Assembly: GCF_963082655.1 (NCBI RefSeq) | Contig: NC_081553.1 | Span: 34,230,882-34,294,881 of the forward strand | Reading direction: 5' to 3' | Length of the DNA: 64,000 nt | Origin: Stomoxys calcitrans | Lineage: Eukaryota; Arthropoda; Insecta; Diptera; Muscidae | In this document: positions 55,165 to 64,000 of the stretch, piece after piece | Layout: every line of letters starts with the position of its first letter | How positions within the stretch are numbered: the stretch's first letter is position 1 | Position numbers and translations under genes: made by a program | Notes under the pieces: model-generated | Databases searched by the model: none | What the model saw: only the letters and a program-made list of their open reading frames with translations | What the model was told of the DNA's origin: nothing

Positions 55165-55615
55165 GCACACGATAATTATAAGCACCACATCAGTTGAAAC
55201 TCTGAGCTCCAATTTGTTTGGTGTTCATCGTCAATACGAGAAGCTCAGCTGTGAGCTACCGGGCGAGTCCACAGGTTGCGATTAGTGAAAGGCTTTGTAT
55301 ATGGAGTAGCTGCAAATGAAGTCGCGGACAATCAGCGGCATCGAAGGGACTCTCCCTAAGTGGGAGGTCGGGCGGCAACAGCTCTTGCTTAAATACTGAG
55401 TGCCTGTGATAGTCGGTGTGACAAGGCGATCTATTGACGTCTTTAAATAACAAATGGCAATAACGTTCCCGCGGCGATCGGTGACCGGAACGAGCTTGAA
55501 GAGAATCATACCTCCACATACAAATGTGGCTACAACATCATCAACAATAACTAATTTTGAAAACTGCAAATCACTTCCCAGAATTTCTTTTGTGTCTATC
55601 GTTATGGCACATTGC
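55165..55615 (+). repeat. CAA-tailed LINE 3' UTR copy plus adjoining shared block
   Basis: CACGATAATTATAAGCACCACATCAG, GAGAAGCTCAGCTGTGAGCTACCGGGCG, CAATCAGCGGCATCGAAGGGAC, AGTGCCTGTGATAGTCGGTGTGACAAGGCG, CGGCGATCGGTGACCGGAACGAGC, hairpin CCACATACAAATGTGG and CTACAACATCATC. From 55512 on it matches 42885-43015, including 70 bp beyond the tail. Confidence 0.72.
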
Positions 55616-55735
55616 TCTTCACATATCAATGAGTGCAGTCCGATTCAAGTTTGAGCTCAATGATGAGGTTCCTTCTTTTTAAAGCCGAGTTCGAACGGCG
55701 TGCGGCAGTACGACACCTCTTTGGAGAGAATAAAA
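55616..55735 (-). repeat. tRNA-headed SINE (family A), 3' fragment
   Basis: Minus-strand reading: CTCTCCAAAGAGGTGTCGTAC, CCGCACGCCGTTCGAACTCGGC, CCTCATCATTGAGCTCAAAC, CGGACTGCACTCATTGATATG. It joins the preceding LINE block with no gap. Confidence 0.75.
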
Positions 55736-55739
55736 AATA

Positions 55740-56920
55740 AAGAAGAAAAAAAGTGCAATACATATGGGAATACATGCCGATTACAGCACGCTCCATTCGT
55801 ATTCGACGTACATAAGACATGTCTTACGAATACAGAAAGTAACAGCTCATATCTTATTGTCTAATAGTAGCTTAAGACAATATAAGTAATACGTAAAGAT
55901 AAGGAATTTAAATTGTATTCATTGTATTCACTGGGATGAATCCACTATCCCATATTCTATAAAAAGGATAAATATACAAATCCAGCACATGTGCTGATTA
56001 ATTTAATCGATAAATATATTTATTTAAGGGACACTAATGCAAGATTACGCTTTAAATATCCATTTTAAGGAAAATTGATAAAAGCAATATTAGGATCCTT
56101 TTGACCAACGACACCTGTTGACCACAACTTGTAACAATAATATAACCAAACGATGGGGTTCATATTTAATTACCAATGGCATCCAAAAGGCTCAATTGAT
56201 ATACACTATATTTACATATTGTATGCAATTAAGGAAGGTCAATTAACACATGGCCTTTATTTACAATTGGAGTATATTACAACAAAATTAGACCAATGGT
56301 AAAAAGTTCAGTTCAGTGTAGGGCATCAACAAGCTCTCTAGCTCTCCATCTAGACCTAACGTTAGCTACAGTCTTCGTCACTATTTTTTATAGTGCGTTT
56401 TGACATTTGTTCGGGTGAAACCTCCAAGTCTAGGCTTATTTGCGAGAAAAAATTCTGCAATGCCTATTATGTCACCCTGTAACGCAAAGGAAATTTCATT
56501 TGATCTGCGTACCTGCAAAGGAAATTTTTGTTAACGGCATCGGTAATGGAAATTTCGTTTAGGCTATGTCAATGTATTTCAAATGGTAACGAAAATTTCG
56601 CCAGAGGTGCATACTCGTCTTTACTGAATTTTCAGGAATTTAATTTTCTTGTTTTTGTTAAGTTTGTTCACAATGCAAAGCTGAAATGGCAAATTAGTGC
56701 ATTTCGTCTTGTATCGTATTTGTGGTATTTGTATTACAATTGGTTTGTGGCAACAATACATAAAAAGTGTCTTCACTTATAGCTTAGTTCTTAAAACTCA
56801 CCGCCAGATGTCACCAGTGTAGAACTTTTAGCCAAAGATAACGAAGTAAATTCCCTAGGGGAAATGTGTAGTCATGTAGTAATATTACATAAACATACTA
56901 GGAAAGAATACTCATCCTTT
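55740..56920. other. gene-free interval
   Basis: AT-rich, apparently single-copy. ACGCAAAGGAAATTTCATTTGATCTGCGTACCTGCAAAGGAAATTTTTG near 56480-56530 holds a short local repeat of GCAAAGGAAATTT. No gene recognised. Confidence 0.5.
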
Positions 56921-56923
56921 TCG

Positions 56924-57112
56924 AAATGTCTACTAATGACGTTAAACGCCTGGGTTTAAATCCATGAAAAAGTACTATAGTTAACTTGGCAGAAATGCCC
57001 TACAAACATGGGCGCCTTCAATTTTTACACCTACTAACATGGGAGGCCACCGTAGCGCAGAGGTTAGCTTATCCGCCAATGACACTAAACGAATGCCGGC
57101 ATCCAAACGATG
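56924..57112 (+). repeat. two SINE family A head fragments
   Basis: 56924-56970 (ATGTCTACTAATGACGTTAAACGCCTGGGTTTAAATCC) is a decayed head with a changed B-box. 57047-57110 (GGCCACCGTAGCGCAGAGGTTAGC, CCGCCAATGACACTAAACG) is a second head that stops before the B-box. The bodies are missing. Confidence 0.6.
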
Positions 57113-57179
57113 TGGATCGTGTCATCCTCAAAGAAGGCGTTAATCTTCTTCTTACTTTCCAAAACTGTTCGTAATCTTA

Positions 57180-57440
57180 CCGTCGTTGTTGTTATTGCGC
57201 TTATAGCCTGTTTACTGTCCCTTTGGGGAGATCCAGATCGTGAGAAGACGAGCCTATTACAGAAAGAAAGCAAGAAGGTGGTCAGTATAGCTTTCGGTAT
57301 CATAACGGGACACAGGACTACGAGATCTATTATGCAAAATCGGTGCGGCAAGTGATAGCATATGTAGGGCATGCGGGGAAGATGATGAGACGTTTGAGCA
57401 TTTCCTGTTATTGTCCGGTTTTCGCGTCTAACAGGTACCG
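57180..57440 (+). pseudogene. LINE ORF2 C-terminal relic (RNase H LINE)
   Basis: DPDREKTSLLQKESKKVVSI, then IITGHRTTRSIMQNRCGK, a frameshift, and CRACGEDDETFEHFLLLSGF. This matches the pieces at 40598 and 41269-41760 and the general LINE ending LTGH...CR.C...ET.EH.L..C. The last Cys of the zinc-like motif is replaced by Ser. Confidence 0.78.
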
Positions 57441-57513
57441 GCAACTCAGGGGCGTGACATGAAAAACAATCAAGGATTTTGTAAGTAGCACGGAATTCCA
57501 AACTTAGATTTTC

Positions 57514-58300
57514 TTTTTATACCCAACACCATAGGTTGGGGTTATACTAATCTAGTCATTCCGTTAGTCACACCTAGAAATATTGATCTAGGACCCCATA
57601 AAGTATATATATTCTTGATCGTCACCACATCCTGAGTTGATCTAGCCATGTCCGTCCATCTGTCGAAATCACGATAGCGGTCGTACGCGTTAAGCTAGCA
57701 GCATAAATTTTTTAACAGATACTTAATATTGATTTAGGTCGTTGGGGATTGCAAATGGGCCATATCGGTTCAGATTTGGATATAGCTCCCATAAATACCG
57801 ATCTCCCGATTTGATTCCTTGAGCCCCTGGAAGCCACAATTTTTTTCCGATTTGGCTGAAATTTTGCAAATAGTGTTCTGTTAACTGTGCCGAGTACCAT
57901 CTAAATCGGTTAAGAACCTGACATAGCTCCCATATAAACCGATCTCCCGATTTGACTTCTTGAGCTCCTAGAAGCCGCATATTCATCCGATTTGGCTGAA
58001 ATTTTGCACAAAGTGTTCTGTTACAACTTTTAACAACTGTGCACAAATACGTTCTAAATCGGTCTATAACCTGATGTAGCTCCCATATAAAAAGACCTCC
58101 CTATCGGACTTCTTGAGCTCCTTGAGCCCCGCCATTTTTGTTCGATTTGTCCGAAATTTTGCACATAGTGTTCTGTTATAACTCTCAACAACTGTGACAA
58201 GTACGGTACGAATCGGTCTATAGCTCCCATATTTTAGCAGATTCCATGGTGGTGGGTTCCCAAGATTCGCCCGGCCGAACTTAGCACACTTTTACTTGTT
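57514..58300 (+). mobile_element. complete hairpin-ended tandem-repeat element (~0.79 kb)
   Basis: 5' end TTTTTATACCCAACACCATAGGTTGGGG, leader CATTCCGTTAGTCACACC, AAAGTATATATATTCTTGATCGTC, GTCCGTCCATCTGTCG. Four ~125-bp units with GATATAGCTCCCATA-AAACCGATC and GAAATTTTGCACA-AGTGTTCTGTTA. 3' end GTGGTGGGTTCCCAAGATTCGCCCGGCCGAACTTAGC and ACTTGTT at 58294-58300. Another family member starts 7-10 bp later. Confidence 0.85.
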
Positions 58301-58307
58301 CGAGGTT

Positions 58308-59890
58308 ACTTTTTATACCCACCACCGTAGGATAGGGAGTATATTCATTTAGTCATTCCATTTGCATTCCATTTTGGAGGCCACCATAGCGCAGAAGTTA
58401 ACATGTCCGCCTATGAAGCTGAAAGCCTGGGTTCGAATCCTGGCGAGACCATCAGAAAACATTTTCAGCGGTGGTTTTGCCCTCCTAATGCTGGCAACAT
58501 TAGTGAGGTACTATGTCGTGTAAAACTTCTCTCCAAATAAAAAGGAGGCCCCTTATCATTGAGCTTAAATTTGAATCAAACTGCACGAATTGATATGTGA
58601 GAAGTTTGCCCCTGTTCCTTAGTGGAATGTTCATGGGTAAAATTTGCAATTTGCATTCCATTTGCAACACATCGAAATATCAATTTCCGATCCTACAAAG
58701 TATATATATTTCGGATCGTCGTAAAATTCTAAGACGATTTAACGATGTCAGTGTGTCTGTCCGTCTGTCCTTCGTCTGTTGTAATCGCTCTACAGCCTTC
58801 GTCTTTTTGATGCACGCTGGTTAAGTTTTTGAACGGGCCAAATCGGTCCATATTTGGATATAGCTGCTATATATACAGATCTGCCGATAAAGGGTCTAAT
58901 GCATAAATGCATAATTTTTTATCCGATTTCGCTGAAATTTGAAACAGTGTGTAGTTTAAAGCTTCCCGACGTATGACTCAATTATGGCTAAGATCGGAAT
59001 ATATTTAGATATAGCCGTCATATTGACTGATCTGCCGATGAAGGGTCTGAAGCCCATGAAAGCTTTATTTATTACCCGATAACTTCCGAAGGAGTAAAGC
59101 TAGCCGCTTGAAATTTTGCACAAATACTTCTAAGTAGTGTAGGTCGGTTGGTATTGTAAATGGGCCATATCAGTCCATGTTTTGATATAGCTGCCATATA
59201 AACCGATTTTGGGTCTTGATTTCTTGAGCCTCTAGAGTGTGCAATTCTAATCCGATTGGGATGAAATTTTGCACGACGTCTTTTGTTATGATATCCAATA
59301 ACTGTGTCTGGTTCAAATCGGTCCATAACCTGATATAGCTGTCATATAAACGGATCTGGGGATTTGACTTCTTGAGCTTCTAGAGGGCGCAATTCTTATC
59401 CGATTTGGCTGAAATTTTGCATGATGTATTTTATTATGACTTTCAACAACTGTGCCAAATAAGGCTCAAATCGGTTCATAACCTGATATAGTGGCCATAT
59501 AAACCGATCTGGGATCTTGACTTCTTGAGCCTCTAGAGGTCGCAATTATTATCCGATTTGCTTGAAATTTTGTTCGACTGATCCTCTCATGACCACCAAC
59601 ATACGTGTTTATTATGGTCTGAATCGGTCTATAGCCTCATACAGCCACCATATAAATCGATCTCTCTATTTTACTTCTTGAGCCCCCCATAGGGCGCAAT
59701 TCTTATTGGAATTGGCCGACATTTTACACAGGTCTCCAACATGTTATAATATAATAATAGCAGAGCAAATCTTTTGTTATATCCTTTTTTGCCTAAGAAG
59801 AGATGCCGGGAAAAGAACTCGGCAAATGCGATCCATGGTGGAGGGTATGTAAGATTCGGCCCGGCCGAACTTAGCACGCTTTTACTTGTT
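58308..59890 (+). mobile_element. chimeric hairpin-family element carrying a SINE
   Basis: The 5' end TTTTTATACCCACCACCGTAGG is broken by the SINE at 58376-58650 and resumes GCAACACATCGAAATATCAATTTCC. Units of one subfamily (GATATAGCTGCTATATATACAG, GATGAAGGGTCTGAAGCCC) switch at about 59080 to another (AACTTCCGAAGGAGTAAAGCTAGCC, TGCCATATAAACCGAT). The switch repeats leader sequence, so it is a fusion of two elements. 3' end GATTCGGCCCGGCCGAACTTAGCACGC, terminal ACTTGTT 59884-59890. Confidence 0.8.
58376..58650 (+). repeat. tRNA-headed SINE (family A), full copy nested in a hairpin-family element
   Basis: GGAGGCCACCATAGCGCAGAAG, B-box GGTTCGAATCC and the body are complete apart from a gap around the GTCGCAC segment. 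The host sequence ATTCCATTTGCAACACATCG is interrupted, and CATTCCATTT appears on both sides of the insert, consistent with a target duplication whose exact edges are blurred by similar tail sequence. Confidence 0.85.
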
Positions 59891-60087
59891 TTGCCTAAGA
59901 AGATATGCCGGGAAAAGAACTCGACAAATGCGATCCATGGTGGAGAGTATATATGATTCGGCCTGGCCGAACTTACCACGCTTTTATTTGTTTTCGTATT
60001 GTGTTGAAATGTGGCTTATATACATACACCTGAGGTGGTGGGTATCCCATTTTCGGCCGGGCCGAATTTAATGTCTTTTTACTTGTT
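59891..60087 (+). repeat. two extra 3' termini of the hairpin family in a row
   Basis: First: GCCTAAGAAGATATGCCGGG, CCATGGTGGAGAGTATATATGATTCGGCCTGGCCGAACTTACC, ending TTTATTTGTT near 59993. Second: GAGGTGGTGGGTATCCCATTTTCGGCCGGGCCGAATTTAATGTC, ending ACTTGTT at 60081-60087. With the end at 59890 this makes three consecutive 3' ends. Confidence 0.8.
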
Positions 60088-60410
60088 CTCCTCTATATTC
60101 ATTCATTTGACACAAATTTGTCATACAATTGACGTCATGTTGCTAAGTCAGGGCAAATAATGCGTGAGGCGGGAGATAGCAAAATCATAAATATTCTCCA
60201 GATAGGGAGTTAATCCCCTACTTTTGATAAAAATAATTATTTGCAGCAAAGAACACAAAACAACATCATAAAAAATGTGCATTCTGGGCCAAAACTTCGA
60301 CAATCAGCATGTGGTTATGTGGTTCATAACCTCGGATAACATAGAAAGATAAGATGCTGTGTGCATTGTGCCTTTTTGGCCAATGACGAATAGAAGATGC
60401 GTTAGAATGC
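60088..60410. other. upstream region of the secreted-protein gene
   Basis: Ordinary AT-rich sequence, free of repeats, between the last element end and the TATA box. I can name no specific regulatory site in it. Confidence 0.5.
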
Positions 60411-60416
60411 TCCGTC

Positions 60417-60424
60417 TATAAAAG
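60417..60424 (+). promoter_or_regulatory. TATA box of the small secreted-protein gene
   Basis: TATAAAAG lies 102 bp before the start codon. A transcription start would be expected about 25-32 bp downstream, in GGCTCACAAGACATTAGT. That gives a leader of about 80 bases free of upstream ATG codons after ACATTAG. Confidence 0.65.
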
Positions 60425-60525
60425 TAATGTTTGAAAGGCTCACAAGACATTAGTAACGAATCTTCAACGAACCCCATTAGTACTTATTTTTGTTAAGAGT
60501 TTGATTGAATTAAACGAAAAAAAAA

Positions 60526-61006
60526 ATGAAATTTATTTGTGTTGTTGTTTTAGCATGTGCCTTGGGACTTTCACAGGTAAAATGGGCAGAAAAAAAATCC
60601 AAAAAATTTGGATTTTGGATTACGCGGTTCTTTTATTTTCATTCTTTTTTCCTAGGGCCAATTAAACTTTGGTATGAATTTTGGCATGAAGAGCGCTTTT
60701 GGTGGCATACCACCAGGACAATTCTTTCAAACTATTGTCCTGCAATCAGAAGCTGAAAAACTACTTGTTAATCCAGATCTGCCCGAAGATTTACGCCAAC
60801 GTGTTCTCGATTCCATGAGCAATGCCGAAGAGGGATTTAATAATTGCGGCACCACCGGAACCTTGCCCTGGATGCAAATACGTTGTTCAGCATTACAACT
60901 GCAAAAATCAAAAACCGAATTGAAAGCCATTGAGAATGAAGCCACTGCCAGAGCTCAAGCTGCTGCTAATGCTGCAGCAGCAGCAGCATCCACTGCTGTT
61001 GTTTAA
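60526..61006 (+). CDS. small secreted protein, two exons, function unknown
   Basis: Exon 1 is 60526-60576 and exon 2 is 60656-61006, joined in phase 0 across a 79-bp intron with CAG|GTAAAA donor and a pyrimidine-rich TTTTTTCCTAG|G acceptor. The spliced product has 133 residues. Residues 1-17 (MKFICVVVLACALGLSQ) are a classic signal peptide, and cleavage is likely near 17-19. The mature part has GQLNFGMNFGMKSAFGG, then a helical stretch around LQSEAEKLLVNPDLPEDLRQRVLDS, two cysteines (C81, C94) that could pair, TLPWMQIRC, and an alanine-rich tail (TARAQAAANAAAAAA). A TATA box and an AATAAA at 61138-61143 complete the gene. The pattern suits a midgut, salivary or reproductive secreted product, but I do not recognise the family and propose no activity. 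The coding sequence is richer in G/C than the flanks. Confidence 0.85.
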
Positions 61007-61137
61007 TTTGGGAAACACAGGACAAGGGATAGAGGAATTTCTTATGGACAATTATTTCACCGCACTGAATGCTGATAAAAACAAAATTAAATATTATTTG
61101 AACACACCATATTTGTAAGAATTTTTAATGAAATATA

Positions 61138-61143
61138 AATAAA
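61138..61143 (+). terminator. poly(A) signal of the secreted-protein gene
   Basis: AATAAA, 132 bp after the stop codon, in ATATAAATAAAGTTTG. Cleavage would be expected 10-30 bp on. The next repeat element starts at about 61229. Confidence 0.7.
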
Positions 61144-61228
61144 GTTTGAAGAAGTAACAAACATGCTCCAAACGTTGTTGGTCGAATGTCTCAAAATAGA
61201 ATTTGAATTCACCAAAGATGGGGGTGTT

Positions 61229-63915
61229 ATTATACCCTCAACCATAGGATGGGGGTATACTAATTTCGTCATTCTGTTTGTAACACCTCGAAGTATGCGT
61301 CTAAGACCCCATAAAGTATATATATTCTTGATCGTCAGACATTTTAGGTCGAACTATTGTGTTGCCCAAAAAGTAATTGCGGATTTTTCAAAAGAAAGTA
61401 AATGCATTTTTAAAAGAACTTAGAATGAACTTTAATCAAATATACTTTTTTTGCACTTTTTTTCTAAAGCAAGCTAAAAGTAACAGCTGATAACTGACAG
61501 AAGAAAGAATGCAATTACAGATTCACAAGCTGTGAAAAAATTGGTCAACGCCGACTATCCGCAATTACTTTTTGGGCAACCATAGCCATGTCCGTCCGTC
61601 TGTCCGTCGGTATGTCGAAAGCATGCAAACTTTCGAAAGAGTTAAGCTAGGCGCTTAAAATTTTGCACAACTACTTTTTATTAGTTTAGGTCGATTGGGA
61701 TTGTAAATGAGCATATCGGTCCATGTTTCGATATAGCAATATAAACCGATCTTGGGTCTTGACTTTGGGAGCCCCTAGAGGGCGCAATTATCGTTCGATT
61801 TGACTTAAACCTAGCAAGTAGTGTTTTGATATCACTTCCAACAACTGTGTTAAGTTTGGTTCAAATCGGTCTGTAACCTGATATAGCTGCCATATAAACC
61901 GATCTTGGGTCTTGACTTCTTGAGCCGCTAGAGGGCGCAATTCTTATGCTATTTGGCTGTAAATTTGTATGTAGTGTTTTGGTATCACTTCCAACAACTG
62001 TGCGAAGTATGGTCCTAATTGGTTCATAACCTGATATAGCTGTCATATAAACCAATCTTGGGTTTTGACTTCTTGAGCTTCTAGAGGGCGCAATTATCGT
62101 CCGATTTGGCTGAAATTTTGCACATGGTGTTTTGGTATCACTTTCAATAAAAGTGCTAAGTATGGTTGAAATTAGTTTACAACCTGGTATAGCTGCCACA
62201 TAAACGGACCTTGGATCTTGACTTCTTGAGCCGCTAAAGGGCGCAATTCTTTTCCGATTTGTCTGAAATTTTGCGCGAGGTGTTTTGTTATGACTTCCAA
62301 CAACTGTGCTAAGCATGGTTCAAATCGGTTCATAACCTGATATAGCTGCCATATAAACCGATCTTGGGTTTTGACTTCTTGAGCTTCTAGAGGGCGCAAT
62401 TATTGTCCGATTTGGTTGAAATTTTGCACATGGTGTTTTGGTATCACTTTCAACAGAAGTGCTAAGTATGGTTGAAATTGGTCTACAACCTGATATAGCT
62501 GCTATATAAACGGATCTTCGATCTTGACTTCTTGAGCCACTATAGGGCGCAATTCTTATCCGACTTGGCAGAAATTTTGTACCACGTCTTCTCCCGTGTA
62601 CAAAATGGTCTGAAACGACCTTTTTTGCTTCCTGAGCCCCTACAAGACGCAATTATTGTTCGAATGGGCAGAAATATTACACAATGGCTTCTACAATGTT
62701 CAGCATTCAATTCCTTTATGGTCCGAATCTGACTACAGCTTGATATAGCTCCAACAACGTAACAGTTCTTATTCATTATTCTTTATTTGCCTAAAAAGAG
62801 ATGCCGCGGGGAGAATTCGACAAATGCGATCCATGGGGAGGGGTGTAAATTTGTACGTAGTGTTTTGGTATCACTTCCAATAACTGTGCGAAGTATGGTC
62901 CTAGTCGGTTCATAACCTGATATAGCTGCCATATAAACCAATCTTGGGTTTTGGACTTCTTGAGCCTCTAGAGGGCGCAATTATTATCCGATTTGGCTGA
63001 AATTTTGCACATGGTGTTTTGGTATCACTTTCAACAAAAGTGCTAAGTTTTGGCTTGAGCTTCTAGAGGGCGCAATTATCGTTCGATTTGGATGAAATTT
63101 TGCACATGGTGTTTTGGTATAACTTCCAACAAAAGTGTCTTTGTCTTTGATCTTGAATTCTTCAGCCGCTAGGGGGCACAATTCTTATCCGATTTGGCTG
63201 AATTGCGCGAGGTGTTTTGTTATGACATCCAGCCACTGTGCTAAGTATGGCGCAAATCGGTACATCATTTGATATAGCTGTCATACAAACCGATCTGGGA
63301 TCTTGACTTCTTGAGCTTCTAGAGGGCGCAATTATCGTCCGATTTGGCTGAAATTTTGCACATGGTGTTTTGGTATCACTTTCAACAAAAGTGCTAAGTT
63401 TTGGCTTGAGCTTCTAGAGGGCGCAATTATCGTTCGATTTGGCTGAAATTTTGCACATGGTGTTTTGGTTTCACTTCCAACACAAGTGCTGAGTATGGTT
63501 GAAATCGGTCTACAAACTGGTATAGCTGCCATATAAACCGATCTGGGATCTTGACTTCTTGAGCCACTATAGGGCGCAATTCTTATCCGACTTGGCAGAA
63601 ATTTTGTACCACGTCTTCTCCCGTGTACAAAATGGTCTGAAATGACCTTTTTTGCTTCCTGAGCCCCTACAAGACGCAATTATTGTTCGAATGGGCAGAA
63701 ATATTACACAATGGCTTCTACAATGTTCAGCATTCAATTCATTTATGGTCCGAATCGGACTACAGCTTGATATAGCTCCAATAGCATAACAGTTCTTATT
63801 CATTATTCTTTGTTTGGCTAAAAAGAGATACAGCGCAGGGAACTCAACTAATGCGATCCATGGGTAGGGGGGTATATAAGATTCGGCCCGGCCGAACTTA
63901 GCACGCTTACTTGTT
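61229..63915 (+). mobile_element. long hairpin-ended tandem-repeat element (~2.7 kb)
   Basis: 5' end TTATACCCTCAACCATAGGATGGGGGTATAC, leader CATTCTGTTTGTAACACC, AAAGTATATATATTCTTGATCG, interrupted by a MITE (61357-61582), then CATGTCCGTCCGTCTGTCC. About 13 units of ~150 bp (GATATAGCTGCCATATAAACCGATCT, CTTCTTGAGC, GGGCGCAATT, GAAATTTTGCACATGGTGTTTTGGTATCAC). A block of about 300 bp occurs twice (62533 and 63561 onward). 3' end GGTATATAAGATTCGGCCCGGCCGAACTTAGC, terminal ACTTGTT 63909-63915. Confidence 0.85.
61357..61582. mobile_element. mariner-type MITE in the element leader
   Basis: TTGTGTTGCCCAAAAAGTAATTGCGG at the left and CCGCAATTACTTTTTGGGCAACCA at the right, with TA at 61355-61356 and 61583-61584. 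The interior (GTAACAGCTGATAACTGACAG) is nearly identical to 28051-28279. The host reads GTCGAAC-TA-GCCATGTCC without it. Confidence 0.9.
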
Positions 63916-64000
63916 ATTTTATCATTCTGTTTGCAACATTACCATAGGTACACTAATCTCAAAGAAGGACTAGGTGGGGTCAGGTTTGGTTGAAAAGAGA

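Overview
This window is nuclear DNA from a higher fly, most likely a calyptrate or muscoid relative of Musca or Stomoxys. Two proteins read as close fly orthologues (the EHD ATPase Past1 and endophilin A). The rest is AT-rich DNA packed with insect-type repeats. It is not bacterial or viral: there are splice sites, poly(A) signals, target-site duplications and nested retroelements, and no operons or dense coding. The species assignment is inference from protein similarity and repeat style.

Only three gene bodies are well supported. (1) Past1 on the minus strand: one large coding exon at 16022-17246 that ends in a canonical donor. The exons for the C-terminal EH domain are not visible and should lie left of the window across an intron of more than 15.9 kb. 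(2) EndoA on the minus strand at 52000-53115: a complete, uninterrupted 371-residue N-BAR + SH3 protein. (3) A two-exon gene on the plus strand at 60526-61006 for a 133-residue secreted protein of unknown function, with TATA box, signal peptide, small intron and poly(A) signal. No functional link between the three is evident. Two further protein-like fragments (18563-18785 minus, 24433-24648 plus) are unrecognised.

The intergenic DNA is a mosaic of repeat families that can be dissected by nesting. (a) The dominant family has a 5' end TATACCC(A/T)CCACCATAGG, central tandem units of about 100-155 bp, and a 3' end with a palindrome (AAGTTCGGCCCGGCCGAACTT) about 20 bp before ACTTGTT. It has no visible long target duplication and resembles the Helentron/DINE-1 plan (2.5-5.2, 7.7-8.6, 20-21.7, 22.3-24.4, 26-27, 28-29.3, 57.5-60.1 and 61.2-63.9 kb). 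(b) A family starting ACTAGCTGA(A/G)CC lies at 0-1.7 and 9.9-13 kb. (c) A tRNA-headed SINE of about 290 bp has at least eight copies. (d) A mini-retroposon of about 100 bp has a (CAA)n tail and target duplications up to 17 bp. (e) A LINE with RNase H has a 3' UTR that ends in the same GCTACAACAACAAC tail (39.6-42.2, 46-48 and 55-57.4 kb). (f) RTE-clade LINE relics lie at 22.8, 26-27.6, 36.7 and 38.5 kb. (g) jockey/CR1-type reverse-transcriptase relics include a four-fold tandem array (34.2-35.5 kb). (h) Two copies of a hAT-type MITE have 8-bp target duplications and TATCGATA motifs. (i) Three mariner-type MITEs sit at TA sites.

The most interesting items are the CAA-tailed retroposon and its likely LINE partner, the hairpin-ended tandem-repeat family, the hAT MITE carrying DRE-like motifs, a 21-bp palindromic minisatellite that reads as heptads, and the small secreted gene. 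No CRISPR, rRNA gene or genuine tRNA gene was seen.
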